Of a stretch of 64,000 nt of DNA, positions 25,022-33,198 are shown piece by piece (positions within the stretch are counted from its first letter, which is position 1; every line of letters begins with the position of its first letter). The translations under genes were made by a program, and so were the position numbers. Origin of the DNA: JAUNBN01 sp036645935. Its GTDB lineage: Bacteria > Bacillota > Clostridia > Oscillospirales > Ruminococcaceae. The notes beneath the pieces were generated by a model that saw only the letters and a list, made by a program, of their open reading frames with translations, was not told the origin of the DNA and made no database searches. The DNA lies in contig JAVXNE010000001.1 of NCBI GenBank assembly GCA_036645935.1, positions 310,001 through 374,000 of the forward strand, written 5' to 3'.

Positions 25022-25696
25022 ATGCCAGCAACAACATCGGTTTCACTCGAAATTTATGAAACACTTAAAGCTAAAATCATCAACTTTGAACTCATGCCGG
25101 GTCAACTTTTGATGGTTCAGCAACTGTCTAAAGAGCTTGAGATAAGCAGGACGCCCGTTCGTGAAGCGATGGTGCGTCTCAAAGAGGACGGTTTTGTTCA
25201 GGAGGCAAGCGGACGAAAGTTCAGAGTCACCGAGGTGACGTGGGAGTTCATTAGCAACCTCTACAAAGTGAGAATAATCCTCGAGACGACCGCCGTGCGT
25301 GAATCCGCCAACACAATCACCAAACTGCAAATCAAGGCGCTGCGTCAGTTGGTCAATCGCATGGAAAAATCGCTCAAATCGGGCGACTACGACGGGCTTA
25401 TTGAAACCGATATGGATTTTCATAACTACATATTATCGCTGCTCAACAACAGCATCATCTTCGACTGGATGGGGCGCATGAAGGATCATCAGCAGCGCAT
25501 CCGATACCTCACCTCCGGGATAGAGGGTCGGCTTGCAGAGAGCATCGTCGAGCACTCCCGCTTTGTCGACAGCATAGAACACGGAGATTTCGCAAAGGCC
25601 GAGGCCATGCTTCGGGAGCACCTTGAAACCACTGTCAACGACATACAAAAATATCGCTCGGGCGGCAACCACATCGCGTCGTCCATCATAAAATAA
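25022..25696 (+). CDS. GntR-family regulator, FadR subfamily (FCD domain)
   Basis: 224 residues. The N-terminal winged helix (about 1-70) shows SVSLEIYETLKAKIINFEL and the recognition part LSKELEISRTPVREAMVRLKE. The C-terminal FCD domain carries the metal/ligand residues in DMDFHNYI (D and H), DHQQRIR and EHSRFVDSIEHGD. FadR-type regulators are usually repressors relieved by a sugar acid or carboxylate. It lies between two divergent catabolic operons, each with an ATGCATAC site. ATG 25022 follows GAGAGAGA; the frame is open upstream across its own promoter. Confidence 0.92.
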   Translation: MPATTSVSLEIYETLKAKIINFELMPGQLLMVQQLSKELEISRTPVREAMVRLKEDGFVQEASGRKFRVTEVTWEFISNLYKVRIILETTAVRESANTITKLQIKALRQLVNRMEKSLKSGDYDGLIETDMDFHNYILSLLNNSIIFDWMGRMKDHQQRIRYLTSGIEGRLAESIVEHSRFVDSIEHGDFAKAEAMLREHLETTVNDIQKYRSGGNHIASSIIK

Positions 25697-25698
25697 AA

Positions 25699-25727
25699 AT
25701 TACCGCATCTGATAAGGATGCGGTAAT
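25699..25727. terminator. Hairpin after the GntR gene
   Basis: ATTACCGCATC and GATGCGGTAAT pair over 11 bp around a 7-nt loop. No T-run follows on the plus strand, so part of the transcription may continue into the next operon. Confidence 0.45.
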
Positions 25728-25740
25728 AATAAAAGTAAAT

Positions 25741-25762
25741 ATGCATACATAAATCCATGCAT
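25741..25762. promoter_or_regulatory. GntR-type operator 2
   Basis: ATGCATAC (25741-25748) and ATGCAT (25757-25762), matching the half-sites of operator 1, right before the AGGAGG ribosome binding site of the AroE-like gene. Confidence 0.55.
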
Positions 25763-25774
25763 TAGGAGGAAGAA

Positions 25775-26611
25775 ATGGATTACAAGTTCGGATTGATTGC
25801 AAAAGGGATCAAAAATTCCGTGACGCCGCTCGTCTATGAAGCGTTCGGAAAAGACCTCGGTATGAATGTCTCGTTCGAGATTTTCAACGTTGAAGAGGAC
25901 AAATTCGAAGAGACCGTGAAATTCACACGAGGTCATCTCAACGGATTTAACGTCACTATGCCCTACAAGGTGAGAATGCTTGATTTTGTCGACGAGTTGG
26001 ACGAGTCCGCCGAGCGCTGCGGTTCAACCAACGTCGTTCTAGTCAAAGACGGCAAGCTCATCGCGTACAACACCGACGGTTGGGGAATGATAAAGGCATT
26101 GCAGCTCAAGGGCTTTTCGTTTAAGGACAAAAAGGTCGTTATGGTCGGAGCGGGCGGAGTTGCGCTCTCGATTGCCTATAATCTGCTCGTAAACGACGTT
26201 GCCGAAGTGTCGGTTCTCAATATTTTCAGTGAAGAGGCCGAGCGTCTGTGCAGCCGCTTCGGTGAAAAGTTCACGCCACACCCCCTTGAAAATTCCGAGC
26301 TTTGCCGCTGCTGTGAAGGCGCTGATTTCTTCATAAACGCAAGCGTACTGGGTCAGCTTGGCTACGACGACTACACTTCCTTCGATTTTCTCGATTCGCT
26401 CGCGAGCGGAGCGGTTGTGTTCGATGTGAATTACTCGAACCCTAACGCTAAGCTGCCCGCCGCGGGTAGGGAGAAAGGTCTGCATTCTTTCGTCGGGCGC
26501 TCGATGACCGCCTGTCAGGGAATTCGCGCAATGGAGATCTGGACGGGGAGCGTCCCCTCTGACACCAGTGCAAAACAGCTCGTATATCGATTTGAAAATG
26601 AACTCAAATAA
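25775..26611 (+). CDS. Shikimate dehydrogenase-like (AroE family) oxidoreductase
   Basis: 278 residues with the AroE fold. The substrate domain has GFNVTMPYK with the catalytic Lys and YNTDGWG with the catalytic Asp; the nucleotide-binding loop is VVMVGAGGVALSIAYNLL. The N-terminal substrate motif reads KNSVTPLVYEAF, where AroE normally has HSLSPxxHN, so the substrate may differ from shikimate. The catabolic operon (GntR control, sugar-acid genes) argues against a biosynthetic AroE and for an AroE-like enzyme such as quinate/shikimate-type or another hydroxy-acid dehydrogenase. AGGAGG lies 7 nt upstream. Confidence 0.8.
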   Translation: MDYKFGLIAKGIKNSVTPLVYEAFGKDLGMNVSFEIFNVEEDKFEETVKFTRGHLNGFNVTMPYKVRMLDFVDELDESAERCGSTNVVLVKDGKLIAYNTDGWGMIKALQLKGFSFKDKKVVMVGAGGVALSIAYNLLVNDVAEVSVLNIFSEEAERLCSRFGEKFTPHPLENSELCRCCEGADFFINASVLGQLGYDDYTSFDFLDSLASGAVVFDVNYSNPNAKLPAAGREKGLHSFVGRSMTACQGIRAMEIWTGSVPSDTSAKQLVYRFENELK

Positions 26612-26630
26612 TTTTAAGGAGGATATGTTT

Positions 26631-27287
26631 ATGAAAAAGGTCGCATTTTTCCACACAACTCTCAACACTCCCGTCCAGATGAAAGAGGAATTTACCAAGC
26701 GCTACCCCGGCGTTCAGCTGATCACCATGGTTGAGGACGGAGTGCTCCCCGAGATTGTTGCAAATCAAAACGAGCACACTCCGGGGCTTGTCAAGCGTCT
26801 GATTGAATACGGCGCGATGGCTCAATCGATGGGCGCATGTGTCATTGTTGACATGTGCACAACGCTCGGAATCGCGGTGCGTGAAGCTCAGAAAGCCCTC
26901 GAAATTCCGTTTATTACGATAGACGGTCCGATGCTCAAGCAAGCGGTGATGACAGGCAAACGCGTCGCGCTGCTCGTGACCGCTCAGACAACCCTCAAAG
27001 CGTCGAGCGCCGCCGCCTACGCCACAGCGCGTGACTGCGGGCGAGACGTCGTGATCGACACAATTCTTGTTGAGGGTGCATTCGACGCGCTCAACGTCGA
27101 GCACGACAAGGAAAAACACAACCTCATCATTGCAAACGCTGTCCGCGAAGCGGCACAGACGCATGACGTGGTGGCTCTCGGGCAAGTTACGATGGCCGAT
27201 TCGGCAGCACTCTGCGGCGATGTCACCGTTCCGGTTCTCACAAGCATCAAGCCCGGAATAGAACAGCTCGAACAATATTTAAAATAA
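26631..27287 (+). CDS. Asp/Glu racemase superfamily protein
   Basis: 218 residues. The two half-domains each offer a cysteine in the expected place: VIVDMCTTLGIA (first catalytic Cys) and DSAALCGDVTVPVL (second). The family includes aspartate, glutamate and hydantoin racemases, maleate isomerase and arylmalonate decarboxylase, so the reaction cannot be fixed from sequence. AAGGAGG 8 nt upstream sets the start at ATG 26631 rather than at an ATG 6 nt earlier. It lies between the AroE-like and the enolase-superfamily gene and probably acts on the same substrate class. Confidence 0.75.
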   Translation: MKKVAFFHTTLNTPVQMKEEFTKRYPGVQLITMVEDGVLPEIVANQNEHTPGLVKRLIEYGAMAQSMGACVIVDMCTTLGIAVREAQKALEIPFITIDGPMLKQAVMTGKRVALLVTAQTTLKASSAAAYATARDCGRDVVIDTILVEGAFDALNVEHDKEKHNLIIANAVREAAQTHDVVALGQVTMADSAALCGDVTVPVLTSIKPGIEQLEQYLK

Positions 27288-27299
27288 GGCGGTCAGACG

Positions 27300-28475
27300 A
27301 TGAAGATAACCAATGTGGAGGCAATAATCCTCCAGTACAAGTATGAAAACGGAATAGCGGACGCGCAAAACTACTTTTCGACAAGAAGCGCCGTCATAGT
27401 CAAGGTGTACACAGACGAGGGCATCGTCGGCCTCGGGGAATCTGCCTGCTTCGGCGGTCCTCCAGCCTCGACAAAGTTCATCATCGAAAATGAACTCAAG
27501 GCAATAATCGTGGGCGAAGATCCCACAAACATCGAGCATGTGTGGCAGAAAATGTTCGACCGCACCCGTCAGCACGGCCGCGGTGGAATCATATTTGCCT
27601 CGATGAGCGGAATCGACATAGCGCTCTGGGATATCCTCGGCAAAAAGGCGGGGCTCCCTGTTTACAAATTGCTCGGCGGCTATGCCGACAAGGTGACGCC
27701 TTATGCAAGCTCCGGGTTTTACGCGAACGGCAAGGGCACCCATGAGATAGCAGAAGAAGTGCGCAGTTATTTTGAGCTGGGCTTCAAGTTTGCCAAGATT
27801 AAGATTGGTCGCAATCCCGAAGTTCTCATGACGCCGCTGCACAATATGGCGTTTTCGGAAGAATGCCGCTATTCGCTCGAGGAGGATCTCGAACGCGTAT
27901 CCGCTTGCTGCGACGTTGCGCGAAAGTTCGGCGCGAAGATCATGGTCGACGCGAACAACGACTGGAACACCTTCACCGCGATTATCATGGGTAAAAAGCT
28001 TCAGGAGATGGGAGTATATTGGCTCGAAGAACCGCTGCACCTCGACAATATCGACGGTTCAGTCGAGCTTGCGGCAGCGCTGGACATGCCCGTTGCCGGC
28101 TATGAATCGGAGGTTGGGTTCTATCGCTTCCGCGAGTTCATCCAGCGCCGCGCGATAGATATCGTGCAGCCCGACTGCATCTGGAGCGGTGGAATCACCG
28201 AGTGCCGCAAGATAGCGAACCTCGCGCTTGCACACGGTCTGCCGTGCAACCCCCACGTCTTCGCCTCGGGTCTTAGCCTTGTTGCAAACCTTCACTTCCT
28301 CGCTTCGCTGAGCAACGCAGGGATATTCGAGCTGGACCGCAACGTGTATCCCCTTCGCGACGAACTGCTCACCGAAAAATTTGAAATCTCAAGCGACGGT
28401 TATCTTTATGTCCCGCAAGGACCGGGTCTCGGCGTCGAGCTGCGTGAGGACACCGTTGAAAAATACCGCGTATAA
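27300..28475 (+). CDS. Enolase-superfamily (mandelate racemase/muconate lactonizing) sugar-acid dehydratase-like
   Basis: 391 residues: N-terminal capping domain (1-about 125) and a TIM-barrel. Active-site elements are visible in order: KIKIG (KxK base), MVDANNDW (metal Asp), WLEEPL (metal Glu), AGYESE (metal Glu), IVQPDCIWSGGITE (Asp of the His-Asp pair) and NPHVFASG (His). The presence of both the KxK and His bases is the mandelate-racemase pattern, used by several acid-sugar dehydratases. Because the divergent operon encodes KDG kinase and KDPG aldolase, dehydration of a sugar acid to KDG is the natural hypothesis; the substrate is unknown. It is the last gene before a strong terminator. 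Confidence 0.83.
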   Translation: MKITNVEAIILQYKYENGIADAQNYFSTRSAVIVKVYTDEGIVGLGESACFGGPPASTKFIIENELKAIIVGEDPTNIEHVWQKMFDRTRQHGRGGIIFASMSGIDIALWDILGKKAGLPVYKLLGGYADKVTPYASSGFYANGKGTHEIAEEVRSYFELGFKFAKIKIGRNPEVLMTPLHNMAFSEECRYSLEEDLERVSACCDVARKFGAKIMVDANNDWNTFTAIIMGKKLQEMGVYWLEEPLHLDNIDGSVELAAALDMPVAGYESEVGFYRFREFIQRRAIDIVQPDCIWSGGITECRKIANLALAHGLPCNPHVFASGLSLVANLHFLASLSNAGIFELDRNVYPLRDELLTEKFEISSDGYLYVPQGPGLGVELREDTVEKYRV

Positions 28476-28519
28476 CAAAAAACACTTTGTGAAACAGTAA
28501 CCAGTAATTTATGAGATAC

Positions 28520-28566
28520 AAAAACATTCGGCACCGCCGCCCATTGCGGATGTGCCGAATGTTTTT
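28520..28566 (+). terminator. Rho-independent terminator of the rightward catabolic operon
   Basis: A 15-bp perfect stem (28520-28534 with 28552-28566) whose outer A5/T5 pairs supply the T-run. The loop holds a smaller hairpin. It can work in both directions. The rest of 28567-28841 has a short hairpin at 28784-28808 without a T-run and no gene that I can see. Confidence 0.88.
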
Positions 28567-28841
28567 AAGTGATTTTAATCTGCGCACGACATAGCAGCCT
28601 ACCGCGTCGTGTGACACCCTGACATGTTGTCCGCATCACTCATGAATCTGATCTCGATATTTATCTCGCGACGGTTTCGCCGGATCAACAGCTTACGTGC
28701 GAATTAATGTCCAAAAATGCGGTCGCAATAGTCTTTGCCATAGGTGGAAAACATCTGCGGCTGTATGCGTGGCATATCGGATCATTCAGAATCTGTTCGA
28801 TTCTGAATCCCTCAGTTATGACTTCGCTGACAAGCGCGCAA

Positions 28842-29315
28842 CTACTCTATGTACGTCACTCTTTTCATAATCTGCGGCTCGATAGGCTTGTCCATTCGAT
28901 CGACTGCCGTCGCGGCAATCTCGTCGACGAACTCCATTCCGCTTATGACCTTTCCAAATGCAGCGTATGAACCGTCGAGGTGGGGGGCATCGTTATGAAC
29001 GATAAAAAACTGGGAACTTGCGGAATTCGGGTCGGACGAGCGCGCCATCGAAACAACTCCGCGGGTGTGGTGCAGTTCGTTTAGGATGCCGTTGCCTTTG
29101 AATTCCCCCTTTATCTGTTTGCCCGAGCCGCCCGTGCCGTTGCCCTCAGGGCAGCCCCCTTGAATCATGAAGCCCTCGATAACACGGTGAAAGCAGAGCC
29201 CGTCGTAGAATCCGTGCGAGACGAGGTCGACAAAGTTCTCGACCGTTTCGGGCGCGATGTCGGGGTAGAGCTCAATTTCAATTTTATTCCCGTTCTCCAT
29301 CTCTATTTGAACCAT
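28842..29315 (-). CDS. Cyclophilin-type peptidyl-prolyl isomerase
   Basis: A 157-residue cytoplasmic cyclophilin: LYPDIAPETVENFVDLV, FHRVIEGFMIQGGCPEGNGTGG (catalytic Arg in FHR) and SSQFFIVHNDAPHLDGSYAAFG. It catalyses cis-trans isomerisation of Xaa-Pro bonds in protein folding. No signal peptide. The start at ATG 29315 gives the typical MVxIEMENG N-terminus and overlaps the end of the CCA-adding enzyme gene by 32 nt; the frame is open further upstream. Confidence 0.93.
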   Translation of the reverse strand: MVQIEMENGNKIEIELYPDIAPETVENFVDLVSHGFYDGLCFHRVIEGFMIQGGCPEGNGTGGSGKQIKGEFKGNGILNELHHTRGVVSMARSSDPNSASSQFFIVHNDAPHLDGSYAAFGKVISGMEFVDEIAATAVDRMDKPIEPQIMKRVTYIE

Positions 29316-30672
29316 TTTCCAGCGATGTCCTTTCGTCTTTGTATATTTTGGCGAGCGCAATCAGCTCGTCTTTATCATTGTTGACGCTGCCGTCCAAAAC
29401 TCCCTCAAGCAGCCGTCCGAGCAGTGCCCCCACCTTTGGACCCGGACGCATTTCGAGAGCATCGCACAGCTCACCTCCGCTCAGAGCGAGAGCCCCAAGC
29501 GTAAAACAGTCTCCGCGGCGCAGTGATGCGAGCACCTCCCGTTTGAAGCCGTATATCCGCGCGAGCCTGTTGTGGTAACTCTTTGCGTGAGCGAGACAAT
29601 CGGCTTTTTTCAGTTCAATCAGCAGAAAAATGTTTCTTCGCCCAACGCGGTTGAGCCAAAATCGCGCGCTCGCGGGAGTCGCAGAGTATGGCTTGTCGTG
29701 GCTCTCCACGAGCAGACACACCGTGTCGGCCAGCTTTTGCGGACATTGGAGCCTCTCGAGAATCTCACGGGAAATTTCGGCTCCCTTCTCCATGTGTCCC
29801 CAGAACCGGCCGCGCCCGTTGGCGTCGGTTGAAAAGCAAAGCGGCTTACCGATGTCGTGCAACAGCGCCGCAAGCCGCAGCGGCAACGCGCGCGAGGAGC
29901 GCCTGAGGGTCTCGGCGGTATGTCCGAAAACGTCAAAGTTGTGGTTGGGATTGTGTTGCTCAAACCCGTCGCAACGCTCAAGCTCTGGAATCACGGAAAA
30001 GATAATCTTTCGGTATTGCAGCAGCGCATTCCCGGCTCGCGGTCCCGTCACGAATCGAAACAGCTCGTCGCGCACCCGCTCGTGCGAGATTTTTTCGAGC
30101 GCGTCCGCTAGGTTCTCCGCGGCGGCGCGCGTGTTGCTCTCGATTGCAAACCCCAGCTGAGACGCGAAGCGCACCGCACGCATAATTCTCAGCGCGTCTT
30201 GCGAAAAGCTGCTGTACGGGTCTCCTATTGTCTTTATTATACGCCGTTTTATGTCGTCACGTCCGCAAAAAGGGTCGATATATCCCGTCTTGGGATTGTA
30301 TGCAACAGCGTTTACAGTAAAATCGCGTCTTGCGAGATCTTCTGCTAGGTTTTTGGTGAATTCAACCGACTCGGGATGGCGGCCGTCGACATATCCGCCC
30401 TCTCGTCGAAAAGTGGTTATCTCGACTCTCTTTGTGCCATCACCAACCGACACAACGCCGTATCGCGCCGCCGAGCCGTCCGGAGAAAACTGTCCCAATA
30501 CGTGCATTGTCTCCTCCGGCCGAGCCGAAGTGCACAGGTCGTAATCGGACGTCTTGCGCCTTAAAAGAAAATCGCGCACCGCGCCGCCCACAACGTAGGA
30601 TTCAAATCCGGCAGATTCGAGCGCGCCCATAATCGATTGTACGTGAACGGGCAGCTTCATCTTGTCGCTCAC
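29284..30672 (-). CDS. cca: CCA-adding tRNA nucleotidyltransferase with HD domain
   Basis: 462 residues. The class II nucleotidyltransferase head has YVVGGAVRDFLL and SDYDLCTSA (metal-binding DxD), then GTKRVEITTFR and RRDFTVNAVAYN. A C-terminal HD domain follows: HNPNHNFDVFGHT, LLHDIGKP and VESHDKP carry the metal ligands. It completes or repairs the 3' CCA of tRNAs; the HD part may remove 2',3'-cyclic phosphates. The start is GTG 30672 (MSDKMKLP); ATG 30660 is an alternative. I cannot separate CCA from pure A- or CC-adding activity. Confidence 0.9.
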   Translation of the reverse strand: MSDKMKLPVHVQSIMGALESAGFESYVVGGAVRDFLLRRKTSDYDLCTSARPEETMHVLGQFSPDGSAARYGVVSVGDGTKRVEITTFRREGGYVDGRHPESVEFTKNLAEDLARRDFTVNAVAYNPKTGYIDPFCGRDDIKRRIIKTIGDPYSSFSQDALRIMRAVRFASQLGFAIESNTRAAAENLADALEKISHERVRDELFRFVTGPRAGNALLQYRKIIFSVIPELERCDGFEQHNPNHNFDVFGHTAETLRRSSRALPLRLAALLHDIGKPLCFSTDANGRGRFWGHMEKGAEISREILERLQCPQKLADTVCLLVESHDKPYSATPASARFWLNRVGRRNIFLLIELKKADCLAHAKSYHNRLARIYGFKREVLASLRRGDCFTLGALALSGGELCDALEMRPGPKVGALLGRLLEGVLDGSVNNDKDELIALAKIYKDERTSLENGSNRDGERE

Positions 30673-30776
30673 ATTTCGCTAAGAATTGCGCGGCGAACGC
30701 CTGGCGCTTTTTGATTATACACCATGCTGCCGACCTACCGCAACTGTGACAGAACGCATTCGGGCAATAAATGTGT

Positions 30777-30805
30777 TTGTAAACGCGCGCAAAATCTGCT
30801 AAAAT
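30777..30805 (+). promoter_or_regulatory. Promoter of the nucleoside hydrolase gene
   Basis: TTGTAA (30777-30782), 17-nt spacer, TAAAAT (30800-30805), 58 nt before ATG 30864. The leader contains GGAG 9 nt before the start. Confidence 0.6.
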
Positions 30806-30863
30806 CAACATCAGATCACACAAATACCGATCGTTTGCACGGTCGTTTCGCGGAGTTATTGCT

Positions 30864-31802
30864 ATGAGCGACACCATCCCCGTAATCATAGACACCGACC
30901 CCGGCGTCGACGATGCCATAGCCATTATGCTCGCGGCGGCAAGCGGCACTCTCGACATCAGGGGAATCACCGCCGTCGACGGCAATGTAAAGGCGGTTCA
31001 CACCCGTCAAAACGCACTAGATATCGCCGATTTCCTCGGTATCGATTGTCCCGTGTCTTGCGGAGCCGAGCGTCAGCTGTCCGTTCAGATATCCGAGCAC
31101 GGCGAGAGCATACACGGTGAAACCGGTATGGGCGGCGTCTCGTTGCCTCGCTCGAGCCGCCCGTTCGACAGCCGCGATGCGTGGGACTTTATTTTTGATA
31201 TCGCATCGGAACTGAAAGGAAAGCTCGTGATAATCGCGATCGGTCCTCTCACCGATATCGCTCTCGCACTGCGCGCCCACCCCACGTTGAACTCTCTCGT
31301 CAGCCGCCTTGTGGTAATGGGAGGCGGAATCGAAAAAGGCAACCGCACGCCGTATGCGGAGTTCAATTTTTGGGCAGACCCCCCCGCTGCCAAAGAGGTT
31401 TTCGAGAGCGGAATCCCGATTGTCATGGCGGGTTTGAATGTCACGCTCAAAACCGGTGTGCCGATAAGCCTGCTGCACGAGCTAAGTCTGCGCCCCTCTC
31501 GGATGAACGGAATACTGCGCAAGCTCTCGGACGGATACAGCGACCGCGTCGCCGGAAATGGCGATTGTGCTGTGAGCATAATACATGACGCCATCGCGGT
31601 TTTTTACGCTGCGCATCCCGAATGGTGTGAGACGCGTGAGTGCAAAATAACCGTGAACGCCGTTGAGGGCGACGAGCATTGGGGCGAGTCTGTGGCCGAT
31701 TTTTCCGATCCCTCACAATTTAACACCACGCTCATCACCGACATCGAGATGGAAAAATACCTTGCATTTTACGAAGAGATGATTGCGTTTTTCTCCAGAT
31801 GA
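30864..31802 (+). CDS. Inosine-uridine-type nucleoside hydrolase
   Basis: 312 residues with the calcium-binding N-terminus VIIDTDPGVDDAIAIMLAA that defines the family, GPLTDIALALRAHP, VVMGGG, and the active-site region near AEFNFWADPPAA and SIIHDAIAV (His). It hydrolyses the N-glycosidic bond of ribonucleosides for purine/pyrimidine salvage. The exact base specificity cannot be read from the sequence. murT follows 70 nt downstream and may share the transcript. Confidence 0.92.
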   Translation: MSDTIPVIIDTDPGVDDAIAIMLAAASGTLDIRGITAVDGNVKAVHTRQNALDIADFLGIDCPVSCGAERQLSVQISEHGESIHGETGMGGVSLPRSSRPFDSRDAWDFIFDIASELKGKLVIIAIGPLTDIALALRAHPTLNSLVSRLVVMGGGIEKGNRTPYAEFNFWADPPAAKEVFESGIPIVMAGLNVTLKTGVPISLLHELSLRPSRMNGILRKLSDGYSDRVAGNGDCAVSIIHDAIAVFYAAHPEWCETRECKITVNAVEGDEHWGESVADFSDPSQFNTTLITDIEMEKYLAFYEEMIAFFSR

Positions 31803-31872
31803 CAACACTTGATTTTAAGATTGCTTTTTCCGAAAAATAAATGACGCTACAAAAGAAACGGCGTTCAACACT

Positions 31873-33198
31873 ATGATAACTATCCTCGTGTGCAAAATTC
31901 TGCGTTTTTTGGGTTCTCTGCTCGGCCGAGGCAGTTCACTGCCCGGAACGATTGCACTGAAACTCGATAAAAATATCCTCTCCAAACTCACACTGCCCGA
32001 AAAGACACTTGCGATTACCGGCTCGAACGGCAAGACCTCAGTCACCGAGCTTGTGCGGGCGGCGGCGAAAGCCTCGGGTATGCGCGTCGTCTGCAACTCA
32101 TACGGCTCCAATCAAATTGAGGGCGTCGTGACGGCGCTGCTCACCGCGAGCAATTTGCGCGGCGTCGTGAACGCAGACGCTGTCATTCTCGAGAGCGACG
32201 AGCGCTTTTGTCAGTATACTTTCTCGCATTTTTCTCCGAAATACATCCTCGTCACCAACCTCTACCGCGATCAGCTCACCCGCAACGGCCACAACGGCTT
32301 TGTGCTCGGCGAACTGCGCAAGGGTCTGCCCACGGATTCACGGCTCATTCTCAACACCGACGACCCCGTCAGCGCGACGCTTGCCGAAAATCGCGACGGC
32401 GCGATTTATTTTGGGGTGGATTCGCAGCAGCTGCGCGAAGACGAAAACGCGCGTCACGCCTACGATGACGGCGCTTATTGTCCGCGCTGCAAGACCCCTC
32501 TTCGCTACGAGTGGCATGTGGAAAACCATCTGGGGAACTACGAGTGCGTCAAGTGCGGCTATCGCAGGACACAGCCGGATCACTCGGTGACTTCTTCGGA
32601 CGGCAGCGTGTTTGTGATTGACGGTGAATACCGCATAACACCGCAAATACCAAATCGGATGTTTGCCTACAACATTGCGGCGGCGTTCACTGCGTCGGTC
32701 GAAGCGCTCGGGATTGCTCCCGAAGTTGCCGCGGCGGCACTCGACGGTCACAGCCTTGCCAACGGGCGCATTTTAAATTTTGATGTAAACGGTCATCCCG
32801 GTCTGTTTCTGCTCTCCAAACATGAAAATTCCATGGCATATAACGGCGCGCTTGAGACGATTTCCAGCAGTCCCTCGGATGAGCTCTCGGTGGTGCTGAT
32901 CGTCGATTTGCTCTCCCGCAAGTATGTCGCAAACGATATGTCGTGGCTGTGGGACATCGATTTTGAACGCCTTGCCGACGGTAGGATAAAGCGAATCTTT
33001 ATCGGCGGTCTTTTCGCGAACGATGTCGCGGCTCGGCTGCTTTTTGCTGGCGTTCCCGACAATCGCCTTATAGTTAAACCCAATCTTGACGAGCTTATGG
33101 CGGCGCTTTACGAACAGGCGGTGGGCAATATCTACACACTCACCTGCTTCACCGACGCGCCGAAATTTACAAAGCGGCTCAAGGGGGCGGCGGTATGA
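31873..33198 (+). CDS. murT: MurT, lipid II isoglutaminyl synthase ligase subunit
   Basis: A 441-residue Mur-ligase-type protein. TLAITGSNGKTSVTELV is the ATP-binding loop; AVILESDERF and LVTNLYRDQLTRNG follow. A zinc ribbon inserted in the central domain (CPRC and CVKC, about residues 203-226) is the hallmark of MurT. The C-terminal DUF1727 domain has ANDMSWLWDIDFE, the place of the conserved Asp that helps the GatD partner. MurT/GatD amidates D-Glu of the peptidoglycan stem. The stop overlaps gatD (ATGA). The partner lacks its catalytic residues, so the ammonia source here is unclear. Confidence 0.92.
   Translation: MITILVCKILRFLGSLLGRGSSLPGTIALKLDKNILSKLTLPEKTLAITGSNGKTSVTELVRAAAKASGMRVVCNSYGSNQIEGVVTALLTASNLRGVVNADAVILESDERFCQYTFSHFSPKYILVTNLYRDQLTRNGHNGFVLGELRKGLPTDSRLILNTDDPVSATLAENRDGAIYFGVDSQQLREDENARHAYDDGAYCPRCKTPLRYEWHVENHLGNYECVKCGYRRTQPDHSVTSSDGSVFVIDGEYRITPQIPNRMFAYNIAAAFTASVEALGIAPEVAAAALDGHSLANGRILNFDVNGHPGLFLLSKHENSMAYNGALETISSSPSDELSVVLIVDLLSRKYVANDMSWLWDIDFERLADGRIKRIFIGGLFANDVAARLLFAGVPDNRLIVKPNLDELMAALYEQAVGNIYTLTCFTDAPKFTKRLKGAAV

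Noticed and set aside
28784..28808. ATTCAGAATC/GATTCTGAAT hairpin after the cyclophilin gene
   Set aside because: A clean 10-bp stem but no T-run on either strand, so I did not call it a terminator.
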